Below the pieces are notes generated by a model. The model ran no database searches. It was given only the letters and a program-made list of their open reading frames with translations, and was not told the DNA's origin. From JACNKV01 sp964422145 (GTDB lineage Bacteria > Fidelibacterota > Marinisomatia > Marinisomatales > JACNKV01), in the NCBI GenBank assembly GCA_964422145.1, contig CAYQZV010000011.1:1-59715 (forward strand): a stretch of 59,715 nucleotides of DNA, in the 5' to 3' direction. Shown piece after piece: positions 18,318 to 27,075 of the stretch. Each line of letters opens with the position of its first letter. Position 1 is the first letter of the stretch. A program made the translations under genes and the position numbers.

Positions 18318-19759
18318 GAGCAATATCCTTTGATGATCTCAATATCAGAGTATGGATATTTGACGCCTTTCACTTCCTGATAATCTTCACGACCTTTTCC
18401 AAGGACGACTAAAACGTCATTTACTTTCAGTTGATTTAAAGCTTTATTCAGAGCTTCACCGCGATCTAAGAATACCTCGTATGAGTTACCGCTAAATCCG
18501 GAGGTTACATCGTTATTTAATACAATCGGATCTTCCCATCTGGGATTATCCGGAGCGATATAGCATCGACTTACATATTTTTCAGCAATTGAAGCCATGA
18601 CCGGACGTTTGGTTTTATCGCGGTTTCCGCCGGCACCAAATACAAGAGATATCTCTCCAGAGGTTAACTGACGAACAGTCGATAACACTTTTTCGTAGGA
18701 ATCGGGCGTATGAGCATAATCAACAATGACGGTCCCGCCGGAGGTTGTGACGAAAGTTTCCATCCTGCCGGGAACAACAGTGCAATTTTGGATACCGGTT
18801 TCGATCGCGTTCACCGGCACACCGATTGAATGAGCTGTCGCGACGGCTAAAAGTATATTTTCCACATTGAAATAGCCGATCAACGGTGAATTGATTGTAT
18901 AATGATGTTCACCTGCGACGATCTCGCCGGTTATCCCGGTTGCGTCATTGACTAAATGCTGAAAATGTACATGGTCATTTTGAGTAATGGATGTGGTTAA
19001 AAGCGTTCCCTCACATTCTTTCAAAAGTTTTTGGCCGTACGGATCATCGATGTTAATGATTCCTGTGGCCGTGATCGGAAGCCGATGAAATAATTTTGCT
19101 TTTGCATAATAATATTCTTCCATGGATCCATGATAATCCAAATGCTCGGGGGTTAAATTGCTGAACACAGCATTGTTGAATTCCACATTGGAAACCCGAT
19201 ATTGATGAATTGCATGACTGGAAACTTCCATTACAACATGTGTGTATCCATCTTCAACTAACTCAGCAAATGTTTGGTGAAGTGCAATCGGATCTGCTGT
19301 GGTCAATGATTTTTCCTGCGGATACCCATCTGCGATCAAACCCAAAGTTCCCATTTGGGCGGTTTTGAGTCCACTGGTCTTTAAAATAGATGTGAGAATC
19401 GATGCGATCGTGGTTTTACCATTGGTGCCGGTGATACCGACAATATGAAGTTTTTTTGACGGATGCTGGTAAAATTCATGAGCCAAAACAGACGATGCAA
19501 ACCGAGGGTTAACAACCGAAATCCTAGGAACTGATAACGCCAGCATTTCTCTACTGTCAGTGACCACCGCAACAGCTCCCGCGGAAATTGCTTCTTCAAT
19601 ATAGTCATGACCGTCAAATTCTGTTCCGGGAATCGCCACATAGATGAAACCGTCTTTCACTTTTTTTGAATGAAGAGCAATCCCGGTGATCGGAAGATCC
19701 GGGAAGTTGGAAACATCCTGAACAAGTTCATTGATAAGTGTGTGAAGGCGCTGCATCAT
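18314..19759 (-). CDS. murE: UDP-MurNAc-L-Ala-D-Glu--meso-diaminopimelate ligase MurE
   Basis: The product has 481 residues from ATG 19759, which overlaps the ftsI stop (ATGA); the frame stays open to 19822, but the extra residues lie within ftsI and are unlikely to be used. GIALHSKKVKDGFIYVAI, the ATP loop GITGTNGKTTIAS, NLTPEHLDYHG and VDYAHTPDSYEKVL mark the family. The amino-acid specificity loop reads DNPRWEDP, the form that goes with meso-diaminopimelate, so the peptidoglycan is probably of the Gram-negative A1gamma type. Confidence 0.96.
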   Translation of the reverse strand: MMQRLHTLINELVQDVSNFPDLPITGIALHSKKVKDGFIYVAIPGTEFDGHDYIEEAISAGAVAVVTDSREMLALSVPRISVVNPRFASSVLAHEFYQHPSKKLHIVGITGTNGKTTIASILTSILKTSGLKTAQMGTLGLIADGYPQEKSLTTADPIALHQTFAELVEDGYTHVVMEVSSHAIHQYRVSNVEFNNAVFSNLTPEHLDYHGSMEEYYYAKAKLFHRLPITATGIINIDDPYGQKLLKECEGTLLTTSITQNDHVHFQHLVNDATGITGEIVAGEHHYTINSPLIGYFNVENILLAVATAHSIGVPVNAIETGIQNCTVVPGRMETFVTTSGGTVIVDYAHTPDSYEKVLSTVRQLTSGEISLVFGAGGNRDKTKRPVMASIAEKYVSRCYIAPDNPRWEDPIVLNNDVTSGFSGNSYEVFLDRGEALNKALNQLKVNDVLVVLGKGREDYQEVKGVKYPYSDIEIIKGYCS

Positions 19760-21741
19760 TTTAAACCTATAGTGCATATAGACCCGGTTTTCAGAATTGT
19801 TCCGGGAATTGGGCTTTGCCAATTCACTTTTCCCGATCCGCTTAATTTTGTTCTCAGACCGGCTTTCCGAAGGACCGTGATCGCTTTTCTAAGACTCATC
19901 CCGCGAACATCTGGAACAGTAGCCGTCATCATTTCGCCGTTCACGGTTGCTGAATGCTGCAGCAAGGGGAGAGGTTGGTTTTTCTCAGTATCATTTTCGT
20001 CCATATGATCAACCAATAACACACCGTTATCTTTGGGAGTGTGTTCTTTTACCGGCGGAATTTTTATGGAATCATCCATGTTGATGATTCTTTGCATCAC
20101 CTTTTTAAATACTGGAGCTGCGCCTGTTGCACCCCAATGATAGGGCAGATTTGGCTCATCCAGGACAATGACGGCTAATAATTGTGGATTATCCGCTGGA
20201 AAGAACCCGACAAAGTTTGACACATATTTATAGTTTGAATATTGCCCGTTAATAAATTTTTGTGCTGTTCCTGTTTTACCGGCTACATTCCAACCGGGAA
20301 GTTTTGCGGTTGTTCCTGTTCCGTTTTGAACAACTTGGGTCAGCATGGTTTTTACTTCATCCATGACAGAGGGAGATGAAACCTGACGGATTACTTCAGG
20401 TTTTTCGCGGTATACAATATTATCATTTAGGTCAACGATCTGGCGGACGAGACGCGGTTTAATTAAGAATCCGCCGTTTGCAATCGCTGAATACGCCATA
20501 GCCAGCTGCATCGCGGTTGCCCCGACTTCATGTCCCATGGATACTTCAGCCAGCGAAATATCACTCCAATCTGAAATAGTTCTAAGCATACCGGATGTTT
20601 CACCTAACAGGGATATTTTTGTCGATGATCCGAATCCATAATCTCGGGCGGTTTGGTACAGAGATTTATTCCCGACAGTCTCCGCGATCTTAATCGTCCC
20701 GACATTGCTTGAATGCTGAATGATCTGCTGAAACGTTAACGTTCCATATTCTTCATGATCGTTGATGCGGATATTTTTATACATGAACGATCCGTTCTCG
20801 CAATTGAACTCATCATAAGGATCGACAGTTTTAGATGCTAATGCAGCGGTTGCTGCCACAATTTTGAAGGTTGATCCGGGTTCAAATTGATCGGTGATGG
20901 CGCGGAGTTTTTGATATTCTACCGGAGTGGCAGAAGGACGGTTCGGATCAAAATCAGGAAGGGAAGCCATCGCAAAAATTTCTCCGGTATGAGGATTTAA
21001 AATAATCCCGGTTGCGGATTTGGCATTGGTCTTTACGCGTTGTGCGTGTAATTCTTCCTGTAAAATAGATTGATAATCCAAATCAATGGTTAATTGAATA
21101 TTGCTGCCGTCGATCGGAGCTTGGATCGGATAACTATTTTTTGGATTGGATCCGCCCAAACCATTTCGCTGTTTCACCACCCAGCCCGGTTTTCCGCGGA
21201 GGAAATCTTCAAAACGATTTTCGACTCCGACTATTCCAATGTCATCTACGTCTGAACATCCGATGATTTGGGATGCGATCGTTCCGTGAGGGTAGAAGCG
21301 ACGTGTATTCCGTTCAATATACAGCCCGTTGATTTCATCACGGAATAAGTCAGAACATTGATCTTTTTTCAGGTTTCGTTCCAAATAGATATAGTTTTTT
21401 CCAGAATTTAATTTTTTCAGATAAAAATCCTGCGGACGTCCGGTTACATCGGTCATCAATTGGGCTAACTTTTGCTTATCCTTTACTTTAGACGGATGTG
21501 CTGCAAACGTGTAATGAATGATATTCCGTGTTAACGGTGTGTCATTTCTGTCATAAATATTTCCACGGATTGCAGGGAGACTTTCTTTGCTTTGTCCTTG
21601 ACGCAAACCTTCTGCTCGGTAAATCGCTCCATTCAGGATTTGGACGCGGAATAACGATACCGATAATCCAACCCAACTGAATAAGATCAGGAAAGATACA
21701 ATCGTAATACGACTTCGGTATTTAATAAAGGTTTTAGTCAT
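19756..21741 (-). CDS. ftsI: Septal transpeptidase FtsI/PBP3 (class B PBP) with a PASTA domain
   Basis: The 661-residue class B penicillin-binding protein has one N-terminal membrane segment (ITIVSFLILFSWVGLSVSL), a dimerisation domain and the transpeptidase. The active-site serine is Ser290 in PGSTFK, followed by SSN in QHSSNVG and the KTG box in VAGKTGTAQKF. A C-terminal PASTA domain (TVPDVRGMSLRKAITVLRKA and onward) is unlike proteobacterial FtsI and resembles SpoVD-type PBPs. It crosslinks septal peptidoglycan with FtsW. It overlaps ftsL by eight bases and murE by four. Confidence 0.96.
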   Translation of the reverse strand: MTKTFIKYRSRITIVSFLILFSWVGLSVSLFRVQILNGAIYRAEGLRQGQSKESLPAIRGNIYDRNDTPLTRNIIHYTFAAHPSKVKDKQKLAQLMTDVTGRPQDFYLKKLNSGKNYIYLERNLKKDQCSDLFRDEINGLYIERNTRRFYPHGTIASQIIGCSDVDDIGIVGVENRFEDFLRGKPGWVVKQRNGLGGSNPKNSYPIQAPIDGSNIQLTIDLDYQSILQEELHAQRVKTNAKSATGIILNPHTGEIFAMASLPDFDPNRPSATPVEYQKLRAITDQFEPGSTFKIVAATAALASKTVDPYDEFNCENGSFMYKNIRINDHEEYGTLTFQQIIQHSSNVGTIKIAETVGNKSLYQTARDYGFGSSTKISLLGETSGMLRTISDWSDISLAEVSMGHEVGATAMQLAMAYSAIANGGFLIKPRLVRQIVDLNDNIVYREKPEVIRQVSSPSVMDEVKTMLTQVVQNGTGTTAKLPGWNVAGKTGTAQKFINGQYSNYKYVSNFVGFFPADNPQLLAVIVLDEPNLPYHWGATGAAPVFKKVMQRIINMDDSIKIPPVKEHTPKDNGVLLVDHMDENDTEKNQPLPLLQHSATVNGEMMTATVPDVRGMSLRKAITVLRKAGLRTKLSGSGKVNWQSPIPGTILKTGSICTIGLK

Positions 21742-22063
21742 TGTTTGGGAAAAATCCGGCGTTTACAATTTGAATGGCTAATGTCTCCGGATGAGTCGAG
21801 ACCATATTCAGTTCTGTTTTGGCTCGGGATGCTATCACATCCGCGCGGGACAGTGATTCAATTTCACTTTCTAATTGTTTGATATCATTTAATAATTCCT
21901 CAACGGTAGAATCCTGTATTTCAATGGCAAGTAAGGTTTCATCGACCTCAGTATATACCCATAAATATGAGATCAACCCGACGATCATAATGATCGTTAC
22001 AAAGAAGAACATGAGAGTTTGAATAAATTCTTTTTGCTTTTTAGAGACACGCTTTTTCCGCAC
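21734..22063 (-). CDS. ftsL: Cell division protein FtsL-like
   Basis: The 109-residue bitopic protein has a basic cytoplasmic N-terminus (RKKRVSKKQKEF), a single membrane segment (LMFFFVTIIMIVGLISYLWV) and a periplasmic coiled coil rich in E, L and I (VEELLNDIKQLESEIESL). FtsL sequences diverge strongly, so the call rests on this layout and on the position between rsmH and ftsI. The start is GTG 22063, overlapping the rsmH stop (TAGTG). Confidence 0.85.
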   Translation of the reverse strand: MRKKRVSKKQKEFIQTLMFFFVTIIMIVGLISYLWVYTEVDETLLAIEIQDSTVEELLNDIKQLESEIESLSRADVIASRAKTELNMVSTHPETLAIQIVNAGFFPNND

Positions 22064-22956
22064 TATTCTATCCTTTCTGCTGCTCGGAATTTGGCACTTC
22101 GAGCTCGGGAATTTGTTGAAATTTCTTGATCTGTCGCCTGTAACGGTTTCTTGGTTAAGATATTGAGTTTATTCTCGTTTGACAATTGCTTGAATGTCCG
22201 TTTCACCGGACGATCTTCGAGAGAGTGATAGCTGATGATCACGATTCTTCCTCCGATGGATAAATACTCAAGAAATTGATTGAGAAAATCATAAAGCCGC
22301 CGCAATTCGTCGTTGACGGCAATCCTTAAAGCTTGAAACACTCTGGCTAATGTTCGATTCCGATGTTGCGGAGGTGTGCATTTCCGAATGGATTCAACTA
22401 AATCATCAACGGTAGACATTGCGGGGGCTTTTTTGATGGTTCGGGCAATCTTTCTTGAATGTCTTTCCTCACCGTACTGATAGATAATATTGGCTAATTC
22501 TTCTTCAGATGATTCGTAAATCAGCGTTTCAGCGGTAACCGATGTTGATGAATCAAATCGCATGTCCAACGGACCGCCGTTCGAGAAAGCGAATCCTCGG
22601 GTATGTGAATCAAGTTGCAGAGATGATAATCCAAGATCGAGTAAAATGCCATCTACTTGTGTAATATTTTCAGATGCGAAAATATCGGACAGATGGTCAT
22701 AGGATTGGTGATAAAGTGAACTGGGGGTGGCGAAGGCGCGGAGATTTTGTTTACAAATTTCCAAAGCCTTCGCATCACGGTCAACCCCGATCAGTCTCCC
22801 ATGAGGATTAAGATGGGAGAGTATGTACTTGGCGTGCCCTCCAAGACCGACGGTTCCGTCCAGATAAATACCATCAGGACGTACGTTTAGATAGGATAGA
22901 ACTTCCGACACCATAACAGGGATATGTATTGATGTGGGCTCTGTCCTCGGTCTCAT
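22063..22956 (-). CDS. rsmH: 16S rRNA (cytosine1402-N4)-methyltransferase RsmH (MraW)
   Basis: The 297-residue SAM-dependent enzyme methylates N4 of C1402 in the decoding centre of 16S rRNA. The motifs HIPVMVSEVLSYL, DGTVGLGGHAKYIL, ILLDLGLSSLQLD and GFAFSNGGPLDMR are those of the family, with LARVFQALRIAVNDEL and ISYHSLEDRPVK further on. It sits directly after mraZ with a TGATG overlap, the usual order. Confidence 0.97.
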   Translation of the reverse strand: MRPRTEPTSIHIPVMVSEVLSYLNVRPDGIYLDGTVGLGGHAKYILSHLNPHGRLIGVDRDAKALEICKQNLRAFATPSSLYHQSYDHLSDIFASENITQVDGILLDLGLSSLQLDSHTRGFAFSNGGPLDMRFDSSTSVTAETLIYESSEEELANIIYQYGEERHSRKIARTIKKAPAMSTVDDLVESIRKCTPPQHRNRTLARVFQALRIAVNDELRRLYDFLNQFLEYLSIGGRIVIISYHSLEDRPVKRTFKQLSNENKLNILTKKPLQATDQEISTNSRARSAKFRAAERIE

Positions 22957-23420
22957 CAGAGAATGATTTTGTCGGCTAAATCGTCGTAGGATTGTTGTTC
23001 AATCTTCAAATTTTCCTGATCGACGGACGTTAATGTTTCTGGGTTCCATATTTCAATTTTATTCACCATCCCGATAATCAGGACATCTTTGGACAATCCT
23101 GCGTATTGAATCAAAGCGGGGGATAGGAGAATACGGCCTTGTTTGTCATAAGTGGTAAAAGAAGCATATCGTACGGTATTACGAATAAAAGTACGATTGA
23201 TGGCCGATAAGGAAGATAATTGTTTTAATTCATTTTCGATTTGCTGCCAAACGGTCAGTGGGTAAGCCCAAACACAAGGATCCTGTCCTTGGGTAATAAC
23301 AAATGTATTGTCATTATCCTCCGATAGAACCTGTCGAAACTTGGCAGGAATATTCACACGCCCTTTCGCATCCAGTGAATAGGCGTATTCCCCGGTAAAT
23401 GTGTTTTTATTTAAAGTCAT
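22956..23420 (-). CDS. mraZ: Transcriptional regulator MraZ
   Basis: The 154-residue protein carries two SpoVT/AbrB-like MraZ repeats, each with the conserved DxxGR core: YSLDAKGRVNIPAKFR and YDKQGRILLSPAL. MraZ forms a ring and binds GTGGG repeats in front of its own operon, controlling division genes. Matching boxes occur 23-58 bases upstream of the start. The start has no obvious Shine-Dalgarno sequence. Confidence 0.96.
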   Translation of the reverse strand: MTLNKNTFTGEYAYSLDAKGRVNIPAKFRQVLSEDNDNTFVITQGQDPCVWAYPLTVWQQIENELKQLSSLSAINRTFIRNTVRYASFTTYDKQGRILLSPALIQYAGLSKDVLIIGMVNKIEIWNPETLTSVDQENLKIEQQSYDDLADKIIL

Positions 23421-23442
23421 TGGTCAAAATATGGGAAAATTA

Positions 23443-23478
23443 CCCACAGCTACCCACAAGTCTACCAATGAAACCCAC
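23443..23478 (-). promoter_or_regulatory. MraZ box array (operator of the dcw operon)
   Basis: On the minus strand three GTGGG elements occur (plus-strand CCCAC at 23443, 23453 and 23474). A degenerate TTGGT (plus-strand ACCAA at 23464) fills the remaining position. The spacing of 10, 11 and 10 bases is one helical turn per box, as in characterised MraZ operators. The boxes cover the -10 element and spacer of the predicted promoter, which fits autorepression. Confidence 0.8.
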
Positions 23479-23487
23479 GCGTGTCAA
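23459..23487 (-). promoter_or_regulatory. Sigma70-type promoter of the mraZ/dcw operon
   Basis: On the minus strand a perfect -35 TTGACA (23482-23487) is followed after 17 bases by TAGACT (23459-23464) as -10 element. Transcription would start near 23452, leaving a leader of about 30 bases before the mraZ ATG. The MraZ boxes overlap this promoter. Confidence 0.75.
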
Positions 23488-23492
23488 TAGAT

Positions 23493-23522
23493 TTGTTGAA
23501 AAAAATTTAATTTTTTCAACAA
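23493..23522. terminator. AT-rich hairpin between rodZ and the dcw promoter
   Basis: A 12-base perfect inverted repeat (TTGTTGAAAAAA and its complement) surrounds a six-base loop ATTTAA. It lies between the rodZ-like stop and the -35 box of mraZ. It could end the rodZ transcript, but the stem has few G-C pairs, so its strength is uncertain; it could equally be an AT-rich upstream promoter region. Confidence 0.4.
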
Positions 23523-23590
23523 AAAAGAGGAAGAGTCCGTTATACCGCGGAACTAGTGGAGACTAAAATTCGGAATAAAGGGGAAGTGTC

Positions 23591-24406
23591 TTAGCGTGAG
23601 GGCGTAATCGGTGTGTACTGCTCAACGGTTAAGAGAGCTGGATCAGCCGTCAAAGTCAATTTGACAGGGTAGGCATGTCCGTTTACATTATCCAGACTTT
23701 CCCCGTTGAGATAAACATACACTCCACGTGAATGATTAAACAAGAGGGTCAGTTGTTGGTCAAATGAGAATGTAGCCTGTTCACCGGTGATGAGACTTAC
23801 CGGCTCAAATGCAAGTGTATCCTTTTGGGTTTGGAATCCAATGGGCTGATTACATGCGACTTTCACTATGAACGGAGGTTCGGATTCTGGACTGCTGGTT
23901 TGGACGCTTAAAGATGTATAATCCTCCAGCAATTGATTTGTAGTAATGATATCCTGTCCAAGGATGGCTGTTCTATTACTGTATTGCTCCGTTGGATCAG
24001 TTGTGATTTTACGAATGATGATGATCGAAAAGATGAAAATCAGCAGCAGCACGCTTCCTTTAATTAGATTTGTGCGGGTTGCTGTTTGGGTCCCCGGTTT
24101 TGTAAATGAATCAGAATTGCTTTCTGCTTCAAAAAGGATCGGGTCTGTTTTCGGCTCGGGGATTGTTCCATCTTTATCTTGAAGATACTCTTCCAGATCC
24201 GAAATGACCTTGTCCGTATCTCCGCCGATTTCTTTTACATACGCTTTTAAGAAAAGACGAATGTATGGAATGGGCAGAACTTCAAATTGTCCCGCTTCAA
24301 TGGCTTTAAGAAAATCGGTGCCAATTTTGGTCCGGCTGTGAATTTCTGCAAGGTCTATCCCTTGCTCTTCACGCAGTGTCTTCAGTTCTTCGTAAAATGT
24401 ACTCAT
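23591..24406 (-). CDS. rodZ: RodZ-like helix-turn-helix membrane protein
   Basis: The 271-residue product has an N-terminal HTH_25 domain (LKTLREEQGIDLAEIHSRTK ... IPYIRLFLKAYVKEIG), a linker, one membrane segment (GSVLLLIFIFSIIIIRK, about 135-152) and a periplasmic DUF4115-like beta domain. This is the RodZ layout, a protein that ties MreB to the membrane and supports rod shape. Position just upstream of the division cluster fits a morphogenetic role. It is divergent from the Crp-type regulator gene. Confidence 0.8.
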   Translation of the reverse strand: MSTFYEELKTLREEQGIDLAEIHSRTKIGTDFLKAIEAGQFEVLPIPYIRLFLKAYVKEIGGDTDKVISDLEEYLQDKDGTIPEPKTDPILFEAESNSDSFTKPGTQTATRTNLIKGSVLLLIFIFSIIIIRKITTDPTEQYSNRTAILGQDIITTNQLLEDYTSLSVQTSSPESEPPFIVKVACNQPIGFQTQKDTLAFEPVSLITGEQATFSFDQQLTLLFNHSRGVYVYLNGESLDNVNGHAYPVKLTLTADPALLTVEQYTPITPSR

Positions 24407-24586
24407 AACAAAGATGAAATTAATGGATGAACTGGTTCTGATTCAATACCTTAAATGTAGAAATCGTATATTTTATTGAAATGGTATGACGATTCATAAT
24501 ATCCGTCAAATTCATTCAGCGGATAAATATAAATCGCTTTCGTGGTTTCGGTTTGAAATATCGTCAATTACTCTTAATTTTTTGGT

Positions 24587-25267
24587 ATGAGTAAAACGCA
24601 TTTATTATTGTCAGTCCCCCTGTTTTCAGACCTGAGTGATTCATCGGTCAGAAAAATATCCGAGAAAATGATCCTCCGTTCGTATTTAAAGGATCAGCTT
24701 ATTTTGATCGAAGATAACCCCGGTGAGACCTTTTTCATCGTTGCAAAAGGTAATGTGAAAGTAACACGAACCAGTGATGACGGTCGTGAGGTGATCTTAA
24801 CCATTTTGGGGGAAGGTGACTTTTTCGGTGAAATGTCATTGTTAGACGGTAAAACAAGGTCTGCGAACGTGGTCGCCCTTGAATCCACTGAAACCTTAAC
24901 GTTACCTCGGAGTGACTTTCTTTCTATTTTGGAAACTTATCCTAAAATTGCGATCCATCTATTAGAAGAATTGACGCGCCGTATCCGCTGGAGTGATCAG
25001 CAGATCGAAAGTCTCTCTCTCAGCGATGCCGAGAAAAGAATTGGCATTTCACTGATCAGAATCGCAGAGGAATTAGGAACCATCCGTCAAGGCGCGGTAA
25101 CGATTCAGAATTTACCGTATCAGCAAGATATTGCCAATATGGCCGGGACGTCCCGTGAAACGGTTTCCCGTGTGCTTAAGCTGCTTGAAAAGAAAAACTA
25201 TATTCAGCGTACGGGCAGGGAATTAACAATCAATAGATTTGTTGAGTTCACAAAAACGTTCGCCTGA
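24587..25267 (+). CDS. Crp/Fnr-family transcriptional regulator
   Basis: The 226-residue protein has an N-terminal cyclic nucleotide-binding domain with the phosphate-binding cassette FFGEMSLLDGKTRSANV (Glu and Arg-Ser in the positions used by E. coli CRP) and a C-terminal winged helix. The recognition helix reads TSRETVSRVLKLLE, keeping the Arg-Glu...Arg contacts that let CRP read TGTGA half-sites. It has no FNR-type cysteine cluster. It likely binds a cyclic nucleotide and controls remote promoters. meaB follows after 17 bases. Confidence 0.92.
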   Translation: MSKTHLLLSVPLFSDLSDSSVRKISEKMILRSYLKDQLILIEDNPGETFFIVAKGNVKVTRTSDDGREVILTILGEGDFFGEMSLLDGKTRSANVVALESTETLTLPRSDFLSILETYPKIAIHLLEELTRRIRWSDQQIESLSLSDAEKRIGISLIRIAEELGTIRQGAVTIQNLPYQQDIANMAGTSRETVSRVLKLLEKKNYIQRTGRELTINRFVEFTKTFA

Positions 25268-25284
25268 TAACACCACCACATTTT

Positions 25285-26217
25285 ATGTCTATCCATCCTG
25301 ATTCAATACGGAATAACAATCAACGGGCTATATCCAAAGCCATTACTCAAATTGAGAACAGCACTGAATCTTCACAGGGATTACTCACTGAACTGTATCC
25401 GTATACATTAAATGCGATTCGAATCGGCATTACCGGTCCGCCCGGAGCCGGGAAAAGCACCTTGGTTGATCGATTGATCACGGAGTTTTTGTATCAAGGG
25501 AAATCAGTCGGTGTGGTTGCCATAGACCCTACCAGCCCATTTTCCGGAGGAGCCTTACTGGGTGATCGGGTTCGTATGAACAAGAATTTATGGAATGATC
25601 AAGTGTTTATCCGAAGTATGGGGTCACACGGTGATCTTGGCGGGATGTCCCGAAAAGCTCAGGATGTCGGGGATATGCTGGCAGCCAGCGGTAAAGATGT
25701 GATTATTTACGAAACGGTTGGCGTTGGTCAAGGAGAGTATGACGTTGCAAAAGCGGTGGATGTAACGGTGGTGGTGCTTGTTCCTGAATCCGGGGATGAA
25801 ATCCAGCTGATGAAAGCAGGTTTAATCGAAATTGCTGACATATTTGTGATCAACAAATCCGACAGAGACGGCGCAGGACGATTGTCACAGATGTTGCGTG
25901 TGATGCTGCATACATTTTTAAAGCCGGATAAAATTGAACCTCCCGTATTAAACACGATCGCTAGCAAGGGAGAAGGTGTTTTTGATTTCCTGAATCAGAT
26001 GATGACACATCTGGAGGAGATGGAGCAAACAGGAATTCTCAAAGAGAAAAGATCTGAACGTCATCAGAATCGTGTTGAGGAATTAGTCCGGCAGCATTTA
26101 CTGGATGTATTTTGGACATCTCAACGTATGGAAGAACTGCGGTCTTATATGGATAAAAGTGATTCAATGGAAATTTCACCGTATCAAATCGTTCAAGATA
26201 TTTTAGGAGGTTCGTGA
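25285..26217 (+). CDS. meaB: MeaB/ArgK-family G-protein chaperone
   Basis: The 310-residue SIMIBI-class GTPase has the P-loop GITGPPGAGKSTLVDRL, the switch segment VVAIDPTSPFSGGALLGDR and INKSDRDGA for guanine specificity. MeaB proteins protect and reload adenosylcobalamin-dependent mutases, most often methylmalonyl-CoA mutase. No mutase gene lies in this window, so the partner is encoded elsewhere. The stop overlaps the tatC GTG start (GTGA). Confidence 0.93.
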   Translation: MSIHPDSIRNNNQRAISKAITQIENSTESSQGLLTELYPYTLNAIRIGITGPPGAGKSTLVDRLITEFLYQGKSVGVVAIDPTSPFSGGALLGDRVRMNKNLWNDQVFIRSMGSHGDLGGMSRKAQDVGDMLAASGKDVIIYETVGVGQGEYDVAKAVDVTVVVLVPESGDEIQLMKAGLIEIADIFVINKSDRDGAGRLSQMLRVMLHTFLKPDKIEPPVLNTIASKGEGVFDFLNQMMTHLEEMEQTGILKEKRSERHQNRVEELVRQHLLDVFWTSQRMEELRSYMDKSDSMEISPYQIVQDILGGS

Positions 26218-26969
26218 TCACGGATAACACACCAACTACCATGCCGTTTCTTGAGCATCTGGAAGAATTCAGATGGCGGCTGATTAAATCCATCTCAGCG
26301 ATTTTAGTCGGTGCAATAATCACGTTTATTTTTGTTGATGGTATCATTGCACTCTTAATTATTCCGGCAACCAAGATAGAAACACCGTTTGACCTTCAGG
26401 TTTTACGTGTCCAAGGGATGTTCATGGTGAAATGGGGATTGGCCATTACCGGCGGTGTCATTTTAACCATCCCTGTATTGACCTATCAAATGTGGGCATT
26501 TATCTCACCGGGTTTGCACCCGAGGGAGAAAAAATTTGGCGTTCCGTTGATCTTGTTTACATTTTTATCATTCTTGATTGGAGTAATGTTTGCATTTTTT
26601 GTCATCATTCCGTTCTCGTTAAATTTCTTTACATCCATGGGATACAGCGATGTGCAAAACAACATTTCTATCAACTATTATTTCAGTTTTATTACGTGGC
26701 TGATGATCGGAGCCGGATTGATTTTTGAACTGCCTGTTTTGTCATTTATGCTGTCAATGATTGGGTTTATTTCACCAAAGATTATGCGGCGTTACCGTCG
26801 ATACGCAATTATATTCATCATGATATTTTCTGCATTTATTACTCCTCCGGATCCTGTTTCTCTTGTCATCATGACGATCCCGCTGATCATTCTTTACGAA
26901 ATCAGTATCGGCGTCTCTTGGATGGTCGTTCGAGGGAAACAGAAAAGGATTTCCGATCAACAGTATTAA
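26214..26969 (+). CDS. tatC: Sec-independent protein translocase TatC
   Basis: The 251-residue protein has six membrane segments and the TatC N-terminus MPFLEHLEEFRWRLIKSI, with FISPGLHPREKK in the first periplasmic loop and a late ITPPDPVSLVI. It recognises twin-arginine signal peptides. GTG 26214 overlaps the meaB stop and follows AGGAGG at a tight three-base spacing; ATG 26241 is an alternative. The partner tatA lies about 13 kb downstream. Confidence 0.95.
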   Translation: MITDNTPTTMPFLEHLEEFRWRLIKSISAILVGAIITFIFVDGIIALLIIPATKIETPFDLQVLRVQGMFMVKWGLAITGGVILTIPVLTYQMWAFISPGLHPREKKFGVPLILFTFLSFLIGVMFAFFVIIPFSLNFFTSMGYSDVQNNISINYYFSFITWLMIGAGLIFELPVLSFMLSMIGFISPKIMRRYRRYAIIFIMIFSAFITPPDPVSLVIMTIPLIILYEISIGVSWMVVRGKQKRISDQQY

Positions 26970-27075
26970 ATAACAAATCAGATGAGGAGAACGGGGTTTG
27001 AACGCTTAACGGTTTTAAATTGTTTCACTGCATGAAATATTCGTAAATTTACTGACTTTTTTGGAAAAAATAATT

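Noticed and set aside
23441..23458. TTACCCACA-like words near mraZ read as DnaA boxes
   Set aside because: Their regular one-turn spacing, orientation and position over the mraZ promoter fit MraZ GTGGG boxes much better.
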